Shown here: positions 1-9,911 of the stretch, in pieces | Layout of the letters: each line of letters begins with the position of its first letter | Numbering within the stretch: position 1 is the stretch's first letter | Source: Liolophura sinensis | Lineage: Eukaryota > Mollusca > Polyplacophora > Chitonida > Chitonidae | Assembly (NCBI RefSeq): GCF_032854445.1 | Contig: NC_088304.1 | Coordinates: 20,721,704 to 20,785,703, forward strand | Length of the DNA: 64,000 nt | Direction: 5' to 3' | The notes under the pieces: generated by a model | The model's database searches: none | What the model saw: only the letters and a program-made list of their open reading frames with translations | What the model was told of the DNA's origin: nothing | Position numbers and translations under genes: made by a program

Positions 1-513
1 CTTACTCTAATGCTATCTGGCTTTAGCATTTGTCTTCACTTTAAAAAATACCTTAGGCATTCACTCACACTAATTTATTGTAAGCAATAGTGTATGGGTT
101 ATAGTAGAGTCAGCGGGGAATAACGCTGTAGTTTGCATGCAACCAGCGGCCGACTAATGAATCCAGTACACAATCATGGAAAGTATAATGGCGAAACTTA
201 CATGATACTCGCTGATTGAGTCAAAACGTAGAGATCGGGCTTCTCTGTATCTAATTAGTCGATCTGTTTTAGTGCACACCCACCAAGCCGATATACAGAT
301 GTATACATAAAATACACGTCAAAGGCCCAACATCACAACACAAGCGGAACTCCGGGTGTAACATACTGAGGCCTTTCCTTTTGCCGGGGTCTATATATAC
401 TGTACATAGCCACATTAAAATGGGATCAGTGGTTAAATTAAGTCGGAGACACGCGCGCCACTGAACTTGGATTGGGAGCAGCGACTAGGTGTCAGTCAGA
501 CATACACTGTGCA
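1..513. other. Left flank of the Polinton, no gene seen
   Basis: No coding exon, tRNA or known repeat is recognisable here. It is the host DNA into which the element at 519 inserted. A short stretch near 391-400 resembles a TATA-like tract but has no ORF to serve. Confidence 0.5.
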
Positions 514-518
514 GGCCT
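514..518. repeat. Left target-site duplication GGCCT
   Basis: The five bases GGCCT directly precede the left TIR and recur directly after the right TIR at 13368-13372. Polinton integrases make 6-bp duplications; here five bases match and the sixth has drifted or is lost in the ambiguous TIR edge. Confidence 0.6.
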
Positions 519-660
519 AGTAGTATACAGAGTATAGGTTCTGGGCCACCCTCCATTTGGCAAATGGAGGCCCCCAGCCCCTTCTCGTTTAAAGATATAA
601 GTATAGGGAAGGAGGGTTCTGGCACACCTTCCATTTGGCAAATGGAGGCCCCTAGCCCCT
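519..660 (+). repeat. Left TIR, outer part
   Basis: Reads inward as the inverted partner of about 13238-13367, with a few substitutions. It contains two copies of a block of about 50 bp (from 536 and from 614) that runs from GGTTCTGG through a palindrome to CCCCTTCTCG. Homology with the right end stops near 655 and resumes at about 970. Confidence 0.92.
550..648. promoter_or_regulatory. Two 21-bp palindromes in the left TIR
   Basis: Perfect palindrome CCTCCATTTG-G-CAAATGGAGG at 550-570, and a copy with one mismatch at 628-648, 78 bp apart. The same spacing is kept in the right TIR. Their conservation at both ends suggests protein-binding or structural sites; the role is inferred, not shown. 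Confidence 0.55.
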
Positions 661-721
661 TCTCGGGTTCTATTAGACATACCAATTGCACCAGGTATAC
701 GTCGATAAATACAACAACAGC

Positions 722-999
722 ATGCCAAAGGGTCGCAATAATTGCCAGTGGCTTCTCATCGGTTCCACGGAGCTCTGTGGTAAGAGATGTCTGTGGGAGT
801 ACTGCGGAGTTCACCTAGCCCGTCTGCGGAAGAGTCCTGGCACCCAGCCATATATTAGCTGTAGCCGGGGTGTTAAAAACCGATTTCGGCTTTGCGTGGC
901 CTGCGGATATAATAATGTCCAGACGTGTGAAAGGCAGCGGAGGCGCAAGACTTTCTTGACGAGTTCAAACGGCTGACGGCTATCGAAATTTCCTATTAG
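722..999 (+). pseudogene. Cysteine-rich small protein embedded in the TIR, frameshifted
   Basis: From ATG 722 an open frame runs to TGA 976, with Cys residues spaced like a zinc-ribbon protein: an early C, then CGKRC, a C-x3-H pair, two further single Cys and a final CVAC motif. A one-base frame change near 925-930 opens the other frame, which ends in a helical tail at TAG 997-999. That tail is the part also kept in the right TIR, so the original gene most likely ran 722-999 (about 92 codons). Small Cys-rich ORFs near the ends are known in Polintons, but the function is unknown to me. Zinc and nucleic-acid binding is an inference from Cys spacing only. Confidence 0.6.
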
Positions 1000-1056
1000 A
1001 GAATCACTGTCAATAGATATAACGATGATGTTGGTATAACAGCGCGTACAATGAAA
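970..1056 (+). repeat. Left TIR, inner part
   Basis: The stretch ACGGCTATCGAAATTTC at 976-992 and the following bases down to ACAATGAA pair with 13172-13226 read in reverse. The left copy carries about 33 bases (near 1003-1036) absent on the right. The inner TIR therefore includes the last codons of the ORF at 722-999 and ends at the start codon of the polymerase-side ORF. Confidence 0.85.
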
Positions 1057-3254
1057 CATCATCAAAAAGCACGAGCACTACGGGAGGAGTTTGAGACGCT
1101 CCTAGGTGTGCGGCCCAAGTACCCACGGTCCCGCATTGCCTTGGAAGAACTGCAGGGGATCCTCGACAGGTATAAAACGGCTGTGGCTGAGTTGAAGCGG
1201 CCGCTAGACAGCAAGAACTCCCGAAGTAATGAGGAGTTGAAGCAAGACGTCAAGAACCCCCTCAGTAACGAGGTGTTGAAGCAAGACGTCAAGAACCTCC
1301 TCAGTAACGAGGAGTTGGATGAATTGCTAGGCGAAAAGAAACTAGAATTCCAACTAGTTAAAGTTCCAACTAGGCAGTGAATAGTATACCAGCCCAGTAC
1401 TCCACATTAAACAGGAGGCCCTCTTAGAGGCTGGTGACATTGACGGGGCTCTAGATAAGGCCTTACCCACCATCCAGGAGGTGCTAGAAAAATAGACAAA
1501 GCGAGGGTCGGGGTGGGTTGTCAATAGCGTGCAAACACTCTGGCTTGACATAACAAGGTATCGACCGCTGAGAGGCGGGTCCTACATCCCCCTACCTGCA
1601 GCTGTGAGTAACAAGAAAGCAGTCATCAATGTGAAAAACAATACGACGACTGCCTCCGATGGGCACTCCGGTCTGCCTTATTTCCAGCCGCCGGGCACCC
1701 TCAGAGACCAATAAATTATCCCACCAATGATGGTCTTGACTTTGGGGGGATTGACGCCCCCACACCCATCTCTCAGATCCCTAAAGTGGAGGAAAAGAAC
1801 GACCTCGTCATCAACGTGTTCGGGTGGGACAAGGGTGTGATCGTGCATCGTCTCAGCTGTTGACCGACTACGACCAACATCTCTTCATTGAGAAGGGGTT
1901 GCGAGGAGGTATCTCCATGGTAAGTAAGCGATACGCCAAAGCCAATAATCCGCAGGTGGAGGGATACAACCCCGAAAGTCCAAACAGCTACATCCAATAC
2001 CTAGACGCCAATAATCTATATGGCTGGGCTATGAGTCAGTTCCTTCCAACGGGCGGCTTCCAGTGGGTAGATGACGCCTGGCGTCTCGGCGAAACTATTG
2101 ATACCCACCCCCACGACAGTCCTTCTGGTTAGATCCTCGAGGTCGACCTAGAGTATCCGGCCGGCCTACATAACGCACATAACGGCTACCCATTAGCCCC
2201 GGAGCGTCTGGTGGTCCAGAAGGAGTGGATGTCAGACTATCAGCACAGCTTTCTCGGAAGGTCTACCGAGGTCGAAAAGCTGGTCCCCAACCTCCGCAAC
2301 AAGGAACGGTACGTCCTGCACTACCGGAACCTACAGCTGTATCTATCTCTGGGAATGCGCCTGACAAAGGTTCACCGGGCCCTGAGATTCGCCCAGAGCC
2401 CTTGGATGGAACCCTATATCAGGATGAATACCGAGCTCCGAAAAACGGCCGCGAGTAAATTCGAGAAGGACCTGTACAAGCTAATGAACAACTCGGTCTT
2501 CGGAAAAACCATTTAGAACCTTCGGAAGCGTGTAGACGTCAAGCTGGTACGCTCTGGAGAAGACGACAAGCTCCGACGCTTGATAGCCAGCCCGAGCTTT
2601 GCACGGGCAAACATATTTGATGATGACCTCGCAGCTATTCAGATGCACAAGACCCGTCTAGTCCTAAACCGACCTATCTACGTGGGCATGAGCATTCTAG
2701 ATCTCTCCAAGCACCTGGTGTACGACTTCTACTACATCCACATGAAGGTCCAGTACGGAGAGCGCTGCCAGCTCCTCTACACTGACACGGATAGTCTGCT
2801 AATCGAGATTCAGACTGAGGATGTTTATATGGATGTGGCTGAGAATGCAAACCTGTACGACACCTCAGATTACCCACAAGACCACCCCCTGCACAGCGTA
2901 GCAAATATGAAGGTCTTGGGGAAAATGAAGGACGAGTGCGCGGGGCGGCAGATCACCGAATACATTGGTCTGCGCCCCAAGATGTACGCCATTCTGGAGG
3001 CAGGTGGAGCCAACATTAAGAAGGCCAAGGGCGTGAAAAAGGGAGTTGTGGTAAAGCGCATCCGCCATAAGCAGTACAAAGAGGCCCTTTCGAGAAAAAG
3101 ATCCTCCGACACGGTATGGACGTGCTGCGATCAGAGCGCCACCATATCTAAGGACAAGCACCTGAATAAGGTCTCACTGTCCCCCTTCGACAGTAAGGGC
3201 TGGATCGCCGAAGATGGTGTCCACACATTGGCTTATGGCCATGCGCCTCTTTGA
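1051..3254 (+). pseudogene. POLB: Protein-primed family B DNA polymerase, broken and internally deleted
   Basis: This is the remains of the element's replicative DNA polymerase. Polymerase motifs are clear: motif A around DANNLYGWAM (2004-2033), motif B around LMNNSVFGKT (2481-2510), and motif C YTDTDS (2778-2795). The C-terminus is at TGA 3252-3254. The segment 1051-1380 is a 109-codon helical ORF with a 39-bp tandem repeat, probably the N-terminal part or a separate upstream ORF. Breaks visible: TAG at 1493-1495, a frame change near 1640, a deletion junction near 1850 that removes the 3'-5' exonuclease region and changes frame, TAG at 2130-2132 and TAG at 2514-2516. The family usually has about 1000 or more residues; roughly 700 codons remain. 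The start at 1051 abuts the inner TIR, so transcription probably began within the TIR. Confidence 0.93.
1211..1318 (+). repeat. 39-bp minisatellite in the polymerase-side ORF
   Basis: Near-identical units start at about 1225, 1264 and 1303. Each encodes a repeat like SNEELKQDVKN, so the repeat keeps the frame and extends a helical, charged segment. Confidence 0.8.
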
Positions 3255-3277
3255 CGGCAGGATTGGACATCGAGGAA

Positions 3278-4294
3278 CTACCGTAGAACCCCATCCGAAG
3301 GAAGCTGAGTATCGGGAGGAACTATAAGCAACTCCTCACGAACGAATCCCCGTCGCGGGCCATCCGACGTATCGTCTAGATAGTACAGCACGGGTTCCTT
3401 AGGCTTTGTGACAGAGCGCCCAAGCCGATATATCTCTAGAGACCAGACAGGATCAGTCGCGCGACGGCGGCCACCCTCCAGCTCTCCAGGCTGATAGAGT
3501 TAAAGAACGCCAACACCCTCGGGGATCTTCCGCTCATTAAGTTCAACGGGACGACCTGGAACCGCCCAGAAAGGCTTATGGGGCACCCCTTTTGCCTTGA
3601 TGGCGTCTTTCGGCTTTTTACCGATCAGTCTCGTTGTCTCGTTATTCAGAGGGGCCACAACAGAGGGCAGCCCAGCTAACCCATTCAGTAGACCGGTGTT
3701 CGGGAGGGAGGCGCATTTCCTGGGCGTACTGATGTCCAAAGAGCCGCTTAGCCAGAGTACGGTTGAATCGCTCCACTATGCCATGGTCTCGGTGGATATC
3801 CACGCGGCCTCGGCAAACTGTGACATCGTGTTTGGCCAGCAGTGGGGTCACCGCACCCATAAACTCGCACCCAGGGTCAACATGGAGAAACTTGGGCCAT
3901 CGAAGGGGCCCCCTCTTGTAAATGCGAGCGAGAGCATCAGCGACTTCTTTAGAATCTTTAGTAGCCAGAGGTTCCGCCTCCTTGTAGCGAGAAGCGACAT
4001 CAACAACTGTCAGCGCGTACTTATACAGCTTCCGGCCTCGCCGATCATGTGGTAGAAATAGAAGATCGGCTTGGTGGATGTCATTCGGCGTGGAAACATC
4101 GAACATAGGCCTCGGTATTTTTCGGGACGAGGCAGGTATATCTGCCAGATAACCTGCTTTTTCAGCCAGGCCCGGACCACATCTTCGGAGACTTTAGCCG
4201 CAGTGGCAAGTTTCTGGATGGCCGCCTTGCCTTTCCAGTACCCACGAGGGCTGTAGTAGATATTTGCCAGGCGAGCAGACACTTTACTAGCCAT
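3278..4294 (-). pseudogene. INT: Retroviral-type integrase (rve, DDE), frameshifted
   Basis: Polinton integrase that joins element ends to target DNA. The catalytic core shows the first Asp in HQADLLFLP (about 4056-4082), the second Asp in HVDPGCEF (about 3861-3884) and the Glu in GIVERFNRTLAKRLF (about 3746-3790). The N-terminal part (4294-4110) and C-terminal part (3690-3278, with basic patches) lie in other frames: frame changes occur near 4105 and 3680, and an in-frame TAA at 3500-3502 interrupts the C-terminal domain, which then stays open to TAG 3278-3280. It is convergent with the polymerase, 24 bp apart. All three catalytic residues are intact but the gene cannot give a whole protein. 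Confidence 0.92.
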
Positions 4295-4394
4295 GTCATT
4301 AAGGTATTCTAGCAGCCCTCTAACAGATTTGCGACGAAAAAGATCGTCGCGCGCACCTCACTACTAAGATCGTGCCCGGCACAGTCAGTTCGGA
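4295..4394. other. Spacer between integrase and next gene
   Basis: About 100 bp with no ORF of its own. It once formed the 3' end or spacer of the gene at 4395-4825. Confidence 0.4.
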
Positions 4395-4825
4395 TTACTT
4401 GGTGAGTTTTGCGATTCAGTATCTCACACCCCCAACCACACACATTCCCAGGATGACGAAAGTCATCTCGCGGTTTTTTGATCTTCACTAGGCACATAGA
4501 AATCGGAGAGCTGTGGCTCTGTGCCCAGCAGCGCGTCGCGTGCGTCGCGTGTAAGAGTTTTGCCTGAGACCCTAGAATACTCGCGGATTGCAGCGTCGAC
4601 ATCCTGGAACGTATGGATAGCGTGTCCCTGGCGGCGGAGTTCATTGTTGATGCAGTCCAAGCGCTCAGTTTCCTGGGCGGCCTGGAGCTGCTCTACAGCG
4701 CGGTCATGGCGCCTCCGCTCTTCGTCAACACCGGAACTCCTCAGCATCGAAAACACATAGCCGCTCCCGCTGAAGGCTAAACCGTTTACGAGGGCGCCGC
4801 CCAACATCATTGCGATGGAGGCCAT
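4395..4825 (-). pseudogene. Small Polinton membrane protein, frameshifted
   Basis: From ATG 4825 the frame gives an N-terminal hydrophobic Ala/Gly-rich segment (residues 1-30), a charged helical middle and a conserved-looking end at YVPSEDQK. It then stops at TGA 4463-4465. A one-base shift there opens a second hydrophobic segment (MTFVILGMCVVGGV) and continues to TAA 4395-4397 with one in-frame TGA. The layout of two hydrophobic ends and a helical centre recurs in the element's minus-strand cluster. I recognise it as a typical Polinton accessory ORF, but its role is unknown. Confidence 0.65.
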
Positions 4826-4827
4826 TA

Positions 4828-5058
4828 CTACTTGGGAGGAAGGAGCCCTTGTTTAATTAGCAGGTCCTTCGAAAACATGGCCAGGCCTACATCTGCAATG
4901 ACCATGCCGACGTCACGGGGTGTTAAGTCCAGCTTCGGGAGGGCTCCTTTCAGGAACATCTCGCCGAGACGAGCGTACCCAGTAGCCTGGAGAGAGACCA
5001 CAGCGGGGTGGTAGACCGCGTTGACTAGCACTTTTCCCTTACCGGGTGGAGTAGACAT
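4828..5058 (-). CDS. Polinton small conserved-type ORF, 76 aa
   Basis: Open from ATG 5058 to TAG 4828-4830, directly upstream of and 2 bp from the next gene on the strand. It begins with a short basic stretch (PPGKGKVLV) and has a C-terminal half that could be an amphipathic or weak membrane helix. No catalytic motif is seen. It overlaps the tail of the 158-residue gene by about 20 bp, the tight packing expected of a co-transcribed late-gene cluster. Intact here; function unknown. Confidence 0.65.
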   Translation of the reverse strand: MSTPPGKGKVLVNAVYHPAVVSLQATGYARLGEMFLKGALPKLDLTPRDVGMVIADVGLAMFSKDLLIKQGLLPPK

Positions 5059-5515
5059 GCTGCTCTATATAGAAAGGGTCGCGACGTATATTCAAATGGA
5101 GATTCTTTTCTTGCGGCGCTGCATACGGCGTAATATCTGCACCTAGTGCTGTATAGCGGCTGCGCCACACGCGTAGCAACACTAGCACTGTAAGGCTGCC
5201 AACGCCTAATAACGCCAGGGGCGCCCTCCAGTCGGGTGCCTTCGTAGAATCCGGCTCCTTCGTAGAATCCGGTTCCTTCGGCTGTTTCTTAGTGGAATCA
5301 GCAAGCAAAGCAGCCTTTGCCTTCCGAAGCTCGTCCTTGAGCTTTTCAGCCTTGGCCTTTCTCGCTGCAGCACCCGCTCGACGCGCAGCGACTTTTTGGG
5401 GTTTCTTCGCAGGGCCGTCATCAGCTGTCACACTCTCCACTTCCTTCGGGCCTTCCGGATTCGTTGTACTCATGTTTCTCTGGATCATCATTTCTAAGAC
5501 AGCAGTGGTGTTCAA
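5039..5515 (-). CDS. Polinton transmembrane protein with basic N-terminal half
   Basis: Open frame of 158 codons. The internal ATG at 5473 (MSTTNPEG) is the more likely start, because the first ATG at 5515 lies well inside the upstream gene. The first half is rich in Lys, Arg and Ala. A repeat of EPDSTK follows (about 5215-5285), then one transmembrane helix (LALLGVGSLTVLVLL) and a short tail. The gene overlaps both neighbours, consistent with one compact transcription unit. It may be a membrane-active or core-associated virion protein; this is inferred from composition only. Confidence 0.65.
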   Translation of the reverse strand: MNTTAVLEMMIQRNMSTTNPEGPKEVESVTADDGPAKKPQKVAARRAGAAARKAKAEKLKDELRKAKAALLADSTKKQPKEPDSTKEPDSTKAPDWRAPLALLGVGSLTVLVLLRVWRSRYTALGADITPYAAPQEKNLHLNIRRDPFYIEQHVYSTR

Positions 5516-5987
5516 ATGAGCAGTGCTCAGTAGTGGTCAGCGCCATGGTTAACGATGCTAAGTACTTACCACAGCAGTAGTATAGCCAGCAGCTAGCACT
5601 GCTAAGCGCCTGTTCAACAAGTGGGTCTGTGGCCAGCTGTGCCATGAGCTTTGGTCGATTCCTGGGTAGGATTGGTAGGAGCCAGCTGGCCGCCCTTACA
5701 TATGATCTCAAGAATATACCTCCGAGACCGTCAACCATCCGCGAACCGAGCTTAGCCTCGTACCGGGAGTGCAGCATTTCAACGTCTTCGTCGCTCATGG
5801 CGTCGATCTCAGCGGCTGTTACGTCTTTTCCCAGATATCGCTTGACCTGCCCACCCACCGCAAGTGCCGCCAGCCTATCCCTGAGCTGCCGTGCATGTTA
5901 GCTGGGGTCGGGCTGTTGGCTGGGGTGTTGGCTGGGTTCCTCCTCCTCTGCGCCCAGAATCTCGTCTATAAGCTTGTCGGTATCCAT
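5421..5987 (-). pseudogene. Polinton accessory gene split by one stop
   Basis: ATG 5987 opens an acidic N-terminal segment (MDTDKLIDEILGAEEEE) with a short Gln/Pro stretch. It hits TAA at 5898-5900, then continues in the same frame through a 145-codon segment with a YLGKDVT motif and paired Cys residues to the stop at 5421-5423. One nonsense change therefore breaks an otherwise whole gene of about 188 codons. The downstream part could restart at GTG 5858. The 3' end overlaps the start of the 158-residue membrane protein gene. Function unknown. Confidence 0.65.
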
Positions 5988-6012
5988 GATTAATACGTAG
6001 GGGCTCCTACGT

Positions 6013-6627
6013 CTAATATATAATCTTAGTTGTGGCGAGCGTATCAGTCATTAGCACGAGCTTAGAATGCGGATTGTTCTTGAGCTTCTGTCGAACCTCT
6101 GCCTTTTTGCACTCGGCCTCGATGATGTGGTTCTCCTCCAGGCATTCGTTGAACGAGTGCCGATCTTTGCAGTGAAATAAAGTCACCCACCTTGTCTGCT
6201 CGCGAAAGTCTTTAAGGACGGCGTTGTATTTCTGAGTGAGGACCCAGACGCTTTGCTTTGCATGACGGCCCGAGAGAGCCATGAAGGACAGCATTTTTTG
6301 TTTCTTCTTCGTCGCCTCCAACGTGCTACAATCATCGATGATGTATAGGGTGGGCTCCCCCTCGAACAATCTGTAGAAAGCTCTCAGGCATTCGTTGAGC
6401 CGCTCGTCGGGATCAAAACAATAGATCTCAGGGTCAGACAATATCCATCGCCGCTGGTACGCCTCGTTATGCTTAAGAGTGGGGCACAGGATCACAATGT
6501 GATGAAAGAAACCGCGGAAAGGGTCCTCAAGCAGGTCCAGCACGAAGACTGTTTTGCCGAAGTTCATCTGCCCACAGATAATCGCGCAGTGGGCGTCATC
6601 AATAAAGCGGGCTAACGAATCTACCAT
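6013..6627 (-). CDS. ATP: FtsK/HerA-type genome-packaging ATPase
   Basis: Intact 204-codon gene for the DNA-packaging ATPase of the Polinton virion module. Walker A reads GQMNFGKT at residues 19-26 and Walker B reads LYIIDDCS near residues 93-100, followed by a sensor-like region. The length fits the short A32-like ATPases of Polintons. The start at 6627 overlaps the end of the capsid gene by 29 bp. The Walker A loop has Asn-Phe before GKT, where small residues are more usual; that may be a natural variant or early decay. It is one of the few hallmark genes here with no stop. Confidence 0.92.
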   Translation of the reverse strand: MVDSLARFIDDAHCAIICGQMNFGKTVFVLDLLEDPFRGFFHHIVILCPTLKHNEAYQRRWILSDPEIYCFDPDERLNECLRAFYRLFEGEPTLYIIDDCSTLEATKKKQKMLSFMALSGRHAKQSVWVLTQKYNAVLKDFREQTRWVTLFHCKDRHSFNECLEENHIIEAECKKAEVRQKLKNNPHSKLVLMTDTLATTKIIY

Positions 6628-7888
6628 TCTCGATGTGCAGCTTTGCGTCCATAATCACATAGAGATATACGATCAACACGCTGAGATCTTCTCTCTCTTT
6701 TGTCACCTGTATTGTAATCCCCTCGCTGGCGTTCCGAACACGCCTGCCACTGCCATGCAGCTCGTCATCGTCGCTTGGCCGTAGGTCAAGCCAGAAGGCG
6801 TGTTTGTGCGTCAAGAACTCTTCCAGGGAGACGTCTGCCAGGCCTAAGTCTTTTACGACCCTGGCCAACTCAGGGTCCCGCTTCTTAAGGGATGAGCTGG
6901 CGAAGAACCTCTGGACCTCGCCCCATTGCTGGTACGCCCGCATGCCCTGGCTGTAGAGCTGATTGGGGACCCCTTCTATTGTTACTTCTACTTTGGTGAT
7001 CTTCAGGTTGTAGAAGGATTCCGACCTCCTCTCCCACGGGGTTCTTTTAGCCTCGAACATCATGAGGATGCACTTTATTGCTCTCGCGGGAGTGTTCAGG
7101 TTTATGTTCCCAGAGAGTATCAGACTTGTCCTTCACAAACTTTCGGTGGCGGAGGACGCGATCATACAGAGTGGAGACTTGACCGGCAAACTGGGTGCGG
7201 ATCTGTCTAGCTAGCTCCTAATCGGTGACCATATCAAACTCCAGGCTGATGTTGTCGATGGTGTAAGTCGTCTCATCGTCTGTTGTCTTGATGACCCGGC
7301 TGTAATCGTTGAACGTCAGTTCGTACTGCAGTCGGTCGGCCAAGGCACTCTGGTAGAATGGCATGTGGCCATCTAGAAGCTCAAAGTCTAGCGGGATGTG
7401 GAACCGGCTGCCAAAGGCACGGGCGATGGCTTTTTCTCCAGCATTGTCGTTACTTGCGTCCTCCGCTCCGATTCGAAGTTTAAGCATGTTTTCGCTGCCG
7501 ATGCCTTGGTAGACCGCATTCCGCCGTTCGTTTTTGGTCAGCTATAAGTCGCCGTAGCAATGAAACACATCAGAGTCGTCGATGGACATTACCTCATTCC
7601 CGCTGATTCTGATCGTGGTTTTCCTACTACTACTACTGCGCGTCCGAGATTCCCGACCACTGTGGCGTTGGAGTCTTCTGAATTAATCGTGATCGAGAAG
7701 GCCAAGCGCACGGTACTGGTCACAATGACGTCATTTGGGCCGAGGTTGGGGAAGCGGACCAAGAGTTGTTGATTCTGGTCGATCGCACTCGGGTTGTTGG
7801 TGAGGACCAACGACTGCCGTACACCTTGTACCCCCCGAGGCTTACGCAGTGTTCTGAAAGGGTTTAGCCTGCGTCCGTATGCATCCAT
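6599..7888 (-). pseudogene. MCP: Major capsid protein (double jelly-roll), broken
   Basis: Hexon-like capsid gene read from ATG 7888 (MDAYGRRL) to the stop at 6599-6601. Three open segments carry typical content: the N-terminal part (7888 to about 7620), a middle part with FHIPLDFELL and LTFNDYSRV (7487-7218), and the C-terminal part with KITKVEVTIEGVP and LYVIMDAKLHIE (7090-6599). Breaks: a frame change at a TAC trinucleotide run near 7623-7637, TAG at 7542-7544, TAG at 7218-7220 and a second frame change near 7090-7115. Total length of about 430 codons matches the family. It overlaps the ATPase start and is divergent from the gene at 7933 with 44 bp between start codons. Confidence 0.9.
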
Positions 7889-7932
7889 TGTGTGTATTGA
7901 AGGTATACCTTGCAATGTTCAGTACGAGGATT
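7889..7932. promoter_or_regulatory. Divergent promoter gap, capsid versus 7933 gene
   Basis: Only 44 bp separate the two outward start codons, so both promoters must share or overlap this interval or the neighbouring coding DNA. No TATA box is evident. Confidence 0.4.
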
Positions 7933-9264
7933 ATGGCAGACTTTGACATTCCGGCGTTCGACGACGTCGAAGAGGACAACGCCCAAGACGATGTCAGAGA
8001 GGACAACAAAACCTACGACGAGCAGACCACTCTCCGTGCAGGTGGTGATGTCCAGATCGGGGTGGTTCCCGAGCAACAAAGCTTTGATGATGAGTTGCTC
8101 AAATCCCCAGAAGGAAGGATATTAGCGCAAGCCATAAATGATTATTACAACAACTTGGAGGAGATGTATAAACTTAACCCCAAAAGTCTCACACGCCATT
8201 ACATGAATATTGAGATTGGCGAAGGGAAAGTGCGACTCAAGGAATACCCCGAGGTGGACCTCATCAACAAACTAACAGGTAGATCGAAAACCCTCACAAC
8301 AGTCGCCTCAAAAAATGGAGGGGGTGATGCTATTCGAGAGGGACTGAGCTTTACAGACTGAAACAGAAGTGAACCGACAACGTTGCATCCGAATGCAGTC
8401 GCAGCCCTGGGGAAAGCGAGTTCAAAACTCGGTGCCGCGGCCGCCGAGTCAGAAACCATACCGCTGGAGGATTTAAACCATCCAGCGAAAAAGACCTCTG
8501 ATGCTATCCACACACTACTGGAAACAAGCTTGACAGATAGTGAGGTCGGGCGGGCTCCTGAAACGATAAACGACCCTCCTGTTCCCATGCGAGAACTTCT
8601 GGGGCTTGACAAGGCACTGCAGACCTCGGAAGGCGAACACGCGAATAACCTCGCCAAGCTGTCAAGTACATCGCAAATGAAAAAAAAACGGAAGTTTGGG
8701 GAGGCCCTTGATGAATTCTCCCGGAGCCGGATCGAAGACCGGATAAGGAATCTCGAGGACGAGAGGGTGGCCCGGCTCGAACCAGGTTCTTTAACGGGCG
8801 AAGCCCTGCTCACGCAAATACACCGCATCAAGCAGACGATCGATCGCATCCTACACAAGGATACCACTCTGGCAGAGCGCGTCCGCACCCTCTTCCGGGA
8901 GCAGGGTCTCCATTGTCACGGCAATTGGGATGGCGATCTCGACACTGGGGCTAGCGATAAAGTTGGCGCTGATTGGCGGGTCCGGCGGGGGCTTCCAGCC
9001 AACACCACCTCCACCCGACGGGCGTGGTCTTAAAGAATGGGTGAAAAAGCATCTCCAGTCCCTGGCGCGCACCCTTGGCAAGCTGGCTGGGAAGGCTGCC
9101 GCTGCGATTCTGGGTATTATTGGCAGTATCGTGTCCTACTGAACCTTCTCGGGAAAGCGGCTGGGTGGCTGGCCGATAATGTCTGGGCTCTAGTCATCGC
9201 AGTAGGTGGCCTAATGCTCGTGGCTGTTCGCAATTATTTAACGCATAGTCCACAGCAGCAGTAA
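7933..9264 (+). pseudogene. Polinton structural-type gene with hydrophobic C-terminus, broken
   Basis: ATG 7933 begins an acidic N-terminal region (MADFDIPAFDDVEEDN). The frame stays open to TGA 8359-8361, continues in the same frame from 8362 to about 8905, then changes frame near 8905-8930 and again near 9125-9145, ending at TAA 9262-9264. The middle is charged and helical. The last 100 codons hold two or three hydrophobic helices with Gly- and Pro-rich linkers (STLGLAIKLALIGGSGGG; AWLIAVGG-like segment near 9190). Total about 440 codons. The shape suggests a membrane-interacting virion protein; the assignment is inference. Confidence 0.62.
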
Positions 9265-9300
9265 GCCGATACCAACCCCAGCGACGACGATGGCTGTCTT

Positions 9301-9901
9301 CTACGCATCGTGATTCTTTTCCTTTAGGGGTTTTGCGTTGGGTGGTGGGACGCTTTCTTGTGGCTCAACGAGGGAAGGTGGTGGGACGCTTTCTTGTGGC
9401 TTAACGATCACGTGGGAAGGTGGTGGGACGCTTTCTTGTGGCTTAACGATACCGTGGGAAGGTGCGCGCTTGTGCAAAGTGGCCGGTACTTTAGCGTTCA
9501 CACCCTCACTGGCGCCTAGCTTCTGGTCCTCTGTGGCCACGACGATTTTGTTGTTGTAGTTCGCCACATGGCCGATCTGCAGAAGCATGTCGCTGGGGGC
9601 CATATATAGGCCTATGCCATACACAAAGTCTACAGCGCTCCCGGCATACTGTAGCACGTCCTGGTAGCGTTTGATACCAGAATTGCTTAGGATTGGTGTT
9701 CCAGGCCCGAACAATGTCATTGCTGGTTATCTGTGGCAGCCGGTACTTGGCCAGCACATCTGTGAACTGGACTGGAAAGGCCTTCTTTTCATTGATGTAG
9801 ATGTCAAATCGCGTCAGCTGCTCTGCGTGGGTTTGGATACTATGAAATGCCCCGGCCTTGTAAGTGGCCTCTGTATTGAACCTGTAAGCCTCGCTCTTCA
9901 T
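9301..9901 (-). pseudogene. Polinton gene with C-terminal proline repeats, frameshifted
   Basis: ATG 9901 (MKSEAYRFNTEATYK) opens about 85 codons. The frame then changes near 9640-9665, and the second frame carries SAVDFVYGIGLYMAP through to TAG 9301-9303. The C-terminal part has three copies of a PQESVPPPS-type repeat (9338-9465) from a DNA minisatellite. I do not recognise the fold, and no His/Cys protease signature can be seen. The start codon is only 10 bp from the opposite-strand start at 9912. Confidence 0.6.
9338..9465. repeat. Short minisatellite encoding proline repeats
   Basis: Three near-identical units containing GGTGGTGGGACGCTTTCTTG, with 33-48 bp spacing, encode the PQESVPPP repeats of the minus-strand gene. 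Confidence 0.8.
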
Positions 9902-9911
9902 CGTGGCTAAA
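9902..9911. promoter_or_regulatory. 10-bp gap between head-to-head start codons
   Basis: The start at 9901 (-) and the start at 9912 (+) are separated by only ten bases. Each 5' UTR must therefore lie inside the other gene's coding region, or transcription is read from farther away. Confidence 0.5.

Noticed and set aside
485-818. 109-residue ORFs on both strands across the left TIR
   Set aside because: They read the palindromic TIR repeats; no support for coding.
8199-8888. 229-residue minus-strand ORF
   Set aside because: Ser/Arg-rich shadow of the plus-strand gene at 7933-9264, which has the better coding character and context.
9301-9901. Adenain-like protease of the Polinton
   Set aside because: The position would fit a virion gene, but no His/Asp/Cys protease motifs are visible in either frame. 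The protease seems absent from the window.
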